A stretch of DNA of 64,000 nt from Bagarius yarrelli (lineage: Eukaryota > Chordata > Actinopteri > Siluriformes > Sisoridae). A program made the position numbers and the translations under genes. The stretch is from positions 7,117,763-7,181,762 of the forward strand of contig VCAZ01000008.1 in assembly GCA_005784505.1 (NCBI GenBank). Direction: 5' to 3'. The first letter of the stretch is position 1; every line of letters starts with the position of its first letter. Under the pieces are notes generated by a model that was not told where the DNA came from, ran no database searches, and saw nothing but the letters and a program-made list of their open reading frames with translations. This document shows positions 55,668-64,000 of the stretch, piece by piece.

Positions 55668-56098
55668 TTTGGTAGTCATCGGGGTAGTGCATCTTGTAAC
55701 CTTTAAACACCAATCAGAACAAACTACCATCTTTAATAAGGATGTAGAAATGTGAGTAGTGAATCTTGTCACCTTTCAACACCCATTAGAACGAATTTCC
55801 ACCTTAAATAAGAATGTAAAAACAAGGGTTGTGCATCTTGTCACCTTTTAACACCAATGAGAAAAACTACCACCTTAAATAAGGATGTAGAAACAGGGGT
55901 TGTGCATCTTGTCACCTTTTAATACCTATCAGAATGAACTACCACCTTAAATAAGGATGTAGAAACAAATGTTGTGCATCTTGTCACCTTTAAACACCCA
56001 TCAGAACGAACTACCACCTTGAACAAGGATGTAGAAACGGGTGGTGCGTCTTGCCACCTCAAAACACCCATCAAAACAGACTACCACCTTAAATATGA
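55668..56098. repeat. minisatellite, about 72 bp x 6
   Basis: The marker GCATCTTGTCACC or a close variant falls at 55689, 55761, 55832, 55904, 55976 and 56046, a period of 70-72 bp. Each unit holds AACACC.ATCAGAAC.AACTACCACCTTAAATAAGGATGTAGAAAC-type sequence. Copies are 85-90% alike by eye. Confidence 0.9.
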
Positions 56099-56978
56099 AT
56101 TCATATTAGCATTTTAAATAAAAAACTTACATTTTACATCAAAATTCCAAATTGTAAATACAAGGTAGCTCAAAATTTTCAGCGGGTCTTCAGATACACA
56201 ACTTTCAAACTTAAAAAAAAAAAACCTTATGCGCCTGCATGTGGGTTGCACATTTTGACAGGTAGGACATATTGCCAGAACACCAGTGCAGCAGAAAATC
56301 ATGATTTATGTTTTTTAAGTATTGTCTAGTCTACACATGTAAACAATGTATAAAAGTGTTTAACCATTCACACTGACCGTGTCAAAATTAATCCCATCTG
56401 TATCTGTTTCAACATTCTTAGTAAAGCTGTCTACCCTCTAATGTACCATATATCTCATCTAACATAATCCTGCAAAATGGTTACTTCCTGGTTGCCCAGA
56501 AAATATATGCTTATGGGCTTATAAATGACTATGGCCTGGTTGGAATTTAAACAGCTAACGTTCTGGGATTTACAGATTATTTATTTTAGCCATACACCCT
56601 CAGACAAAACCCACAGAGCGTTATCTCTGATGTTTGGCATTCATAACTGGAGCACTTTAAGCCTCCTGAACTTCTTCTGCCCTCCAACTGTGAAAAGACA
56701 TGAGCAATAATAAAAAAGGAGACACGCCGAACGTTGGACTTTCTCCACTGTTGAAGATCAGCAGTAAGATCTTATTTTAGCCAGAGCAACAAAAGAAAAT
56801 AAGATAAGAAGAGAATAATAGGAGATTAAGATCTCTTTGGGGACGACGAACATCAGGATTGGGTTTTTTTTCTTACTATAGAAGGTTATAGCCCAGACAC
56901 TGACACTAATCCCCAAGTGTTTGAAGAATAAAATGTGTTGAATTGGTATATAAATCAGGATCTGTTTTACTGCATGAG

Positions 56979-56994
56979 ACTCTCTCTCTCTCCC

Positions 56995-57036
<42 letters not shown>
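56979..57036. repeat. (CT)n microsatellite
   Basis: CT run with CCC interruptions, then TTCTTCCG. Confidence 0.94.
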
Positions 57037-57038
<2 letters not shown>

Positions 57039-58351
57039 TCCGTCTCTCAATAACGACATTTCATCAGTGATTAGTTAGCTCACTGTATGAGCGTTGCCCT
57101 TTCTTTGCATTTACCTTCATAGCGTGGTGCGTTAAGACAAATGTCATACCACAGGATTTCCTACATAAGTCTAAATATAACCAGGGATGTAAAGCCCCAG
57201 AGGTGGAAATAAATTGCCTCCTGTGGCAGGAGTGTGTGTATGTGTGTTTGAGGGCGGGGTTATCAGGATGAGGGGGACAGTGTGTTTTAATGACTGCTGT
57301 CATAAACAGTCAGTAAGCACCTGCCTGGTCACGGAGTATCTCTACTTTTGGCATCTTATCGGTGAGTACTAAAGTTTTTCCTTTTTCAGGTAATGATGAT
57401 GATGATGATGGGAAAATCTCCAGATGAAAAAAGGATGTAGAGGATACAAAGAAATACCCCTAAAAGGCAAATTGATTTTTTATAACTCAGTAACATTTTA
57501 AAAAGACGTTCCCTCGGGAGGTTTCCACAATCCCTTCGTATTACCCCATGCTAGTGTATGATAGATGACATTCTCTAGTGCTAGATTAGCTTCATCCAGA
57601 GGCTAGTATTCATGTAAAGAACAAACATTAGACATACATTATACCACACTGGGGAATCACTTGGCAGGATAATCTATGAGAATGATGTATTACCTGTTTG
57701 CATTTGGGTGGCCGTGTTATTTGTTTTAAAACCGAACAGGAACGCCGTCAGCTTGTCTCTTCCAGTTCCTGGATGCCGTATGCCGTGTTATTTTTTGCCT
57801 GTTCGCCTTTCCTCGTTCAGTTTCTAAGGTCGATTTAACAAACTCGCAAAGTCCAACCTTAGGGGGCCCGTACACCTTTCTACTTCCCATTTTTTTTAAA
57901 GTCTTTTCATCTTGATCCCGTTAGCAAAAGAAAGGTGCCGTGGCATTTGATTAGTGCTGCAGGTCACTGTGAAAGCTAACCCATGCGGCAGTGTTGCTTT
58001 CAGAGCACTGCATCAGGAAAGGAGGATTATCTCTTAAAAGAAGCTTAGACTTAGTGTCAGGAACATAAAGGTGGCCATGCTATCTGCCATTCAAAAAACG
58101 CTAGCGCTCAGAATCTTAGAACCTCTGCTGAGTTTTCATAGGAGACTAAAAGAAATAATTGTCAGATCCCTAGCACTTGAACATGTCCCTTATTATTTAA
58201 CTACTTTATGCTTAAAGCCTATTAGCATGAAGCTTTAACTAGAACCCGTCGACCCAGCTGTGGTTCACACTGGCATTAAATGACCATACAGTCCAGATTT
58301 TAGCTATATAGGTCAGTATGACACAGAGGTAGGCTTTATTTTTTACTTTTA

Positions 58352-58612
58352 ACAGGGCAAGGGTAGCTCAAATGGTTAAGGTGCTGAGTTGTTAATCTGA
58401 AGACCAGAAACACCTGGGTTCAAGCCCCACCTCCACCAAGTCAACCACTGTTTGGTCCTTGAGCAAGACCCTTAACCCTTTCTTGCTCCAGGGGCACTGT
58501 ATCATAGCTGACCCTGCGCTCTGACCCCAACTTACCAAGATAGGCTATGCAAAAAATGCATTTCATTGGCTCTGTACACGTACCTTGCACAATGAAGTTG
58601 AATATTATAATG
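58352..58612 (+). repeat. tRNA-derived SINE, family C, sense copy with clear promoter
   Basis: A box: TAGCTCAAATGGTTAAGGTG; B box: GGGTTCAAGCCCC; then CCTTGAGCAAGACCCTTAAC, GGGGCACTGTATCATAGCTG and the tail up to AATGAAGTTGAAT. This copy shows the head that the antisense copies carry at their right ends. Confidence 0.8.
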
Positions 58613-59167
58613 TACTAAACTGGCTATAAAGCGATTTTGCGTCATTCCCAGATTAATTTTCTATTGAGGATTCTTGCCTCAATGAGTGTTTTGTTCTATT
58701 ACATTTGTCTTCAATTATCTCCTTTTATCGATGTAGCTATTATAATTTCATTATCTTTATTATTTTGTCAATTTTAAAACATTTGAAATGTCTTAATTGG
58801 ACCTAATCATGAGCGGAACTGAATCATTTTCTCAGAAATTTAGATCTACTTTGGAAGATTTTTATTTTTTTTTTTTATTATAGTTTATGTCCCCCTTTTT
58901 TGCACGCCATTATTTTTGAAGTTTGTGAATGCTAGCCAGTCTAAATTGATTCGAACCACTTTAGAACATATTGCTAAATCACCCCCTATAGCGCACAGAA
59001 TTTAAAGGATCCACTTGCTGCCAGATGCCAAGAGAACCTTTTTTTACCAGGTGGCAGAATGAGAACCTAGACAATATTAGGCAGGTGGTTTCAATGTTAC
59101 AGCTGATTGGTGCGTGCCATGTCTGTAATTCAAATGATACCCAAGCTACTAAATCAGGGTTGTTATG

Positions 59168-59325
59168 TGTGCTTCTGGCAGATGCCCTTATTGAGAGCGA
59201 CTTACATTATATCTCTTATATAACTAAGCAAATGTGGATAAAGGGCTTTGCTCAGGGGTTCACCTTGGTGGTGCTCGGAATCAAACCCCACTATTCCAGT
59301 TAACGGTCCAACCTTAATCACTTTT
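59168..59325 (-). repeat. tRNA-derived SINE, family A
   Basis: TGCTTCTGGCAGATGCCCTT, TTGAGAGCGACTTACATTAT, GGGCTTTGCTCAGGGG, inverted B box GGAATCAAACCCC. Confidence 0.8.
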
Positions 59326-59886
59326 CTTTTATTTCTATTTGTTTGTTAGGTTTGTTTTTTTTTTTTTAAATAAAACACACCCAATTTCTCGGTTTATTCA
59401 CAAATCTTATACTATGTGCACAACCCGCTTTCTGTTTTTAAACCTCAGCTCTGAATGCCTATGTGCATAATTTTGGTTACTTCCAAAATGGTGTGTGCCT
59501 TTTTATAGACGTTTGCATTAAAAAAAAAGCGACAAAAAAAGGAATAATCAGTGCTTTTATCTCCGAACACTAAAGTACCAGCTTTGGTTGAGAGAACAAA
59601 GAAGGTGAGTTAATTTAGGCTGTATCCTGATTATCTGCCATCAGATGGCTTTAAAGTGAACAAATGGAACAAAAACAAATGTAGAGCTTTAAAGTCAGAT
59701 ACCCGCTGACACTAATCTGGTCATTTAATTGCAGCAGCTTTTTGTGCCAAGGACACAGCGGTAAAGGACAGGGCCAGGCACTGCGCTGCCTCATTATGCC
59801 TATCACAGCATGGCCTAATTGAATATTGGAGTTGGCCTTGCATGCACAAGTGTGAAAAATGACTGCCTTGGCATTTCATGGCATTT

Positions 59887-59937
59887 TTGTGTGTGTGTAT
59901 TTGTGTATGTGTGTGGAGGTGGGGGTGGGGGTGTCTG
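59887..59937. repeat. (GT)n and G-rich tract
   Basis: GTGTGTGTATTTGTGTATGT followed by GGAGGTGGGGGTGGGGGTGT. The four G runs could form a G-quadruplex on the + strand. Confidence 0.85.
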
Positions 59938-60071
59938 TGAGATACATTTGAAAGTTTGCTATTTTTCTTTGTCCATTAGCATCATTTGGTGTCTTAATTT
60001 GGTAACAGCTTAACGTCTGTAGTAAAGTAGAATAAAGTTGAGTCACATAATTGAATTTGAAACTCAGATCC

Positions 60072-60370
60072 ACAAGTCGAGTCAAATCACATTTATTTCT
60101 ATAGCGCTTTTTAACAGTAAAGATTGTGTCAAAGAATCAAATAAGACAATAGTAAACACTCACTAAAAACAATCAGTTCAGTTTAACTAGTATCTATAAA
60201 TTAAAAGTCCCCAATAAAGCCAGAGGCGACAGCGGCAAAGGAACCAAAACTTCATCTGTGACCGAATGAAAAAAATTTTGGGGGGAGAAACCAGGCTCAG
60301 TCGGGGTGGTTCTCATCCATACAAGACCAAACAAACCAGCAGGTTATTCGTTGCTGCAGCAAAGTTTTTT
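60072..60370. repeat. dispersed teleost repeat ('ATAGCGCTTTTTAACA' type)
   Basis: CACATTTATTTCTATAGCGC at the start, AAGCCAGAGGCGACAGCGGC and GGGGGAGAAACCAGGCTCAG inside, all recognisable from a very common fish repeat. I do not assign a class. Confidence 0.6.
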
Positions 60371-60825
60371 GGTCTTGTCTGGATGGGCGTCTAGAAGACA
60401 ACTACAACAGACACATGTATTACTATAGTAGTTGTATGATATATGGGAACCATCACAAAAGCTACATAGAATTATGACAGTATCTACTGTACCTTTGACT
60501 TAAAAAGTGTTGCTAATAAAAAGCTACTAGCGACATCAATGTTTTTACTTGTCAATCCGAGTTAAACATCAATGAATAAGCGACGGTGGCACATAACATC
60601 AAATCAGGTGGACACCAACGACGGTGTATATATAACATAGCACAGCTGTGTATTTTGATATTTATTTATTTTTCACCTGTTTTGTCTGTAACCATTTTTA
60701 CTTAATTTTTCCGGTCTGTACGTTTATTTTAGAGTTGTTTCGCCATGTATATTGTAAATGCAGATATCAGATGCAGGTCCTTTTTAAAAGATGATGTAAG
60801 CGAGTTATCAAATTGCTTAGGGGCA

Positions 60826-60920
60826 GCATAGTAGTGGCATTCCGGCGGGGCTGGGAATTGAACCCACAATCTTCTGATCAGTAGTCCAGCACCTTGACCA
60901 CTGTGTCACCACTTTCTATT
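60826..60920 (-). repeat. tRNA-derived SINE, family A, head half
   Basis: GGGGCTGGGAATTGAACCCA (inverted B box), CAGTAGTCCAGCACCTTGAC CACTGTG. Confidence 0.7.
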
Positions 60921-61051
60921 TGACTGGTTGCTTTACATGTCAGTCAGAAGCCTTCTTTTCCAAGAATAGCTGCTTCAGAGTCTGGACTTTCTGCTGTCAG
61001 TCTGCAGCTCTGTCTAGATTTGTCACATATACTTTACACTGGTACTTAACA

Positions 61052-61230
61052 TCCCAGAAAGTTGTGGTCAGAGCACAGGGTCAGCTATAACACAGCGCCC
61101 TTGGAGCAGGAAGCGTTAAGGGTATTGCTCAAGGATCCAACAGTGGCCGACTGGCTGTTGGAACCCAGGTCTTCCTGGTATTCCAGTCAACAACGTAGCA
61201 CCTTAACCGTTTCAGCCAACACTGCACATT
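61052..61230 (-). repeat. tRNA-derived SINE, family C
   Basis: AGGGTCAGCTATAACACAGC, TATTGCTCAAGGATCCAACA, GGAACCCAGGTCTTCCTGG, CACCTTAACCGTTTCAGCC. Confidence 0.78.
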
Positions 61231-61634
61231 GTATAATTATGTACAATTCTGCAAAGTAGGAATAGAACTAAAATAACCTCAGTAATTCATTTTTTCAAAA
61301 CTACCCATGATTACTACATAATTGTTTTAATAGAAAAAAGGTTCAGTGCCCCTAGCGTTCTAAATCTCAATCTTATTTTTTTGTTTTTTTCTTTAGCCCT
61401 GGCTAACTAACTTTACCTTGTTATGCCATACACACATACTCATTTGAATGTGTCTGATGTCCATAATCCACAATTCCCAGTGGTAATGGGTAATCTCTAT
61501 TGCATGTGTCATGCATTAAGACAATAATCTACTGTTCATTCTGGATTTATGATGACAACATTGATAGGATCTGTTTATCTGTAGACACGGCTTTGCTCAA
61601 AGGCTAGGACGCCAGGACAGACAGTCGAGAGAAA

Positions 61635-61678
61635 CCAGCAGAGTCCAACACCTTAACCACTGCACTAATACTTCCCCA
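61635..61678 (-). repeat. SINE head fragment
   Basis: AGAGTCCAACACCTTAACCA CTGCACTAAT only. Confidence 0.5.
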
Positions 61679-61687
61679 TCTTATTAA

Positions 61688-61993
61688 TATGGTTCTTTTA
61701 TCTGTGTTCACAAATTTGCATCAAGCTCAATGAACACATGGTTGAAAGAGCTTAAATGTCCTGCACAGGCTCTCACTGTACACCTTTGGGATAGACTGAA
61801 ACATTGACTGCACCCCAGACCTCTTTAGCTAGTCTGATCTCACTACAGCTGTTGAAGCAGAATACACACAAATTCCCACAGGTTTACTCTAATGTATACA
61901 GGAGAGCCTTTCCAAAAAAATGACTTTGAATAAATAGACATATAGTTGTGATGGTTAGGTGTCCACAAACTTTTAGCCATGCAGTGCATAATA
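61688..61993. mobile_element. Tc1/mariner-type MITE, right-half copy
   Basis: GAAAGAGCTTAAATGTCCTG, TTTGGGATAGACTGAAACAT, then the end TATAGTTGTGATGGTTAGGT GTCCACAAACTTTTAGCCATGCAGTGCA, inverted relative to the left end at 6562. Confidence 0.7.
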
Positions 61994-63354
61994 GTCACAC
62001 ATTTTTGTTACATCAGTTTGTTAAATGACCCATTGAGCTAATACATGTGTGGGAGAGGTAGAAATTAAAAAAAAGGAAACGCATTTGTTCCCCCTCTTCT
62101 TCAGCTCTATCTCTTTAATTACCGAAATGTCAAGAACATCCCGCATACAGCAGCCTTTACGCTATAATAGACACCCAAGCGGAATATAAGAAAGACTGTC
62201 CCTACTTATATAACAACTCTCAACCGTGTTCATGCATCTCCAAATAAGAGCCACCATTGTTTAGAAGCACTTAGAGAAAGAATGGAGTATTGTGCAACAT
62301 GCAAAAACAAGCAAAAGTGTTCGAAAATCCTTGTTTGGTGGATTTAGCACGATCTGAAAATGACTCATTCTTATACCATTCTTTGCTGTCCTGCAGAGCT
62401 TGTGAAGTATGCAAAAATGCAACAAAATAAAAAAAAATATAGTCCACATAAAGAATCGACAGAATTTTACAAACACTTTTTAAAAAAATATTACTGTTAT
62501 ATCATCGGACAGAATACCAAGGACATCAGAATTCATTTTCTTTAGCTCTGTTTATGTTGCGCTGGTCTACATAGTGGAAATGTGAGTTCATGAACTTACA
62601 AGGGTATACAAGGGTTTTTCTTTATAACGTTATTAAAACATAGCTACACACATTTATATATATATATATAGTCACTCAGAAGCTGGAAGATACCATTTTA
62701 GCTAAAGTTAGAGTGTTGAAAGAGCCGATAATTTGGTATCTCCTACCTTCTTAACACATTAAACACACCTGTATCAGGTAATCATTAGTGAGTAGGGCAG
62801 GAGTAGCTAAAAAACACATGGGAAAGAAGTAATTTAAAGAACATGAGTTACCCAGCTATTAATGACCAATAGTGGCTGATCAGCAAAAACAACAAACTTT
62901 TTAACCCTCCAGAATTTGACTTGTTTTCTATGTAAAAGCCTGTAAAAACAAAAAAACAAGCTGTGATTGGTCTACTTGATATCGTCTCACAGCTTGCAGC
63001 CTGTTTTATACAATACATGTCATTAATCATAACGTTCATCCACATCTCTATTGTTTTTATCTGTTTCCCAGCATAACAACATTCACACAGATGTCATATA
63101 TCATCACATACTATTACTGTTGAAATCAAAGCATTTTAAGTGCTTCAGATATCAGTGCTTTTTAATATAAAAATTTAATGAAAGAATGCATGGTAATGTA
63201 TCTCAAGTCGGCAGCTGTGAAGAAAAATGATTAGAAGGATTGATTTAATATTATTATGAAAGCATAACCTTAAAAATGAAAGACTGGTGGCAATGTTTCG
63301 CAGAAAATATGGCAGGAAAGTTACACCTATTTCTTCTTTCTTTCTTTATTGTTT

Positions 63355-63356
<2 letters not shown>

Positions 63357-63437
<81 letters not shown>
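63357..63437. repeat. long (AT)n microsatellite
   Basis: About 40 uninterrupted AT units, the longest in the window. Confidence 0.97.
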
Positions 63438-63440
<3 letters not shown>

Positions 63441-63744
63441 CACCCTTTTCATATCTTTCATAGGCAGCCATTTTGACAATATTGCACTAAGAAAAATGAA
63501 AAAAAGGGATTTCACGCATTTACTATGAAAGTACTTGCATGCGGCATAAATCCAGGCTTACACTGTGCAATTTTGGCCACGTTTTGATTGTCTGAGACAA
63601 ATTTTGACACTTTTAAAGATTTTTAAAGAGATTTCTATAATCCAATGCTAAAATCTGTTGTCTTTGATAGTTAGTTTGACATGTTCACCGACAGCCAATT
63701 AATAGCTATTGTGATCAGTTTTTTACTCAGATACGATTCTGGCA

Positions 63745-63960
63745 GTGTCGGAAGATATCAGACACATTCCTGCAATGAGACGTCTCCTACAATACCCGTC
63801 AATAGGAGCTCCGAACGTGATGTCTTGGTTAACGTGACAATTTCAAACCATTTCAGGGAAATGTTGAAAGGGTCCGGTGGACAGAACAGCAAGAAGAGAA
63901 ACGTATTGAGCTATAGAAGTAAAAGGAGTGCCTGTATACCGTGTCATCAATGCTGATTGT
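63745..63960 (+). repeat. unnamed dispersed repeat X, second copy
   Basis: Parallel to 40985-41215 with short insertions and deletions. A 91-codon frame (63681-63956) covers it, but the other copy does not keep this frame. Confidence 0.55.
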
Positions 63961-64000
63961 TTGCTGCTAGCGATGTTTTGCGATAGAATGCAATACACAT

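Larger units (their letters stand above)
36264..64000 (+). other. adgrb1 intron, at least 27.7 kb, running off the window
   Basis: No exon continuing the GAIN/GPS was found: no C..C.C core, no HLS/T site, no membrane helices. The intron carries the features listed below. Stretches with nothing nameable include 38720-39700, 39930-40250, 42050-43140, 48150-48720, 49090-50150, 51070-51880, 53600-54090, 54185-55640 and 57060-58340. Confidence 0.7.

Noticed and set aside
55668..56098. Regularly spaced repeats that might suggest a CRISPR array
   Set aside because: The whole unit repeats with no unique spacers, and the host is a vertebrate; it is a minisatellite.
10062..60920. Many tRNA-like A/B-box heads that could be called tRNA genes
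   Set aside because: They lack proper cloverleaf pairing and are followed by SINE bodies and tails.
63681..63956. 91-codon frame over repeat X
   Set aside because: The parallel copy at 40985 does not keep the frame, so coding is not supported.

Overview
This is a piece of vertebrate nuclear DNA, almost certainly from a ray-finned fish. It is AT-rich, its genes are split by introns with GT..AG borders, and it is crowded with teleost-type dispersed repeats: tRNA-derived SINEs, Tc1-like transposons, hAT-like MITEs, L2/Rex-like LINE pieces and Ty3/gypsy LTRs. There is no bacterial, viral or organellar gene organisation. The SINE and Tc1 mix would fit an otophysan such as a catfish, but the species cannot be fixed from the sequence alone.

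One protein-coding gene is supported: the middle part of adgrb1 (BAI1, brain-specific angiogenesis inhibitor 1), an adhesion G-protein-coupled receptor, on the + strand. Eleven coding exons (5607-36263) join with consistent reading phase. They encode about 427 residues: two thrombospondin type-1 repeats (taken to be the last two of the receptor's five), the hormone-receptor (HRM) domain, and most of the GAIN domain. The start of the gene, with signal peptide and earlier TSRs, lies to the left. The GPS autoproteolysis site, the seven membrane helices and the cytoplasmic tail lie to the right. No exon was found in the last 27.7 kb, which appears to be part of one very long intron.

Layout: 1-5606 is an intron with a truncated Ty3/gypsy element (gag fragment between LTR-like direct repeats). 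5607-12645 holds the TSR and HRM exons, with a TIR-bounded MITE and a minisatellite-like stretch between them. 12646-17097 is an intron carrying an antisense LINE relic and a dead Tc1-like element. 17098-36263 holds the GAIN exons, with many SINEs, a solo LTR, a (AATAG)n array and a GGAT/GATA array in the introns. 36264-64000 is the long intron with a 1.6 kb G-poor satellite-like block, a 72-bp minisatellite, several microsatellites, more than a dozen SINEs, and a small dispersed repeat family that I could not name.

The window does not show a new multi-gene system. Its more unusual points are splice sites embedded in or next to dinucleotide repeats, the strongly G-depleted tandem array, the very long GAIN-to-GPS intron, and the unnamed repeat family.
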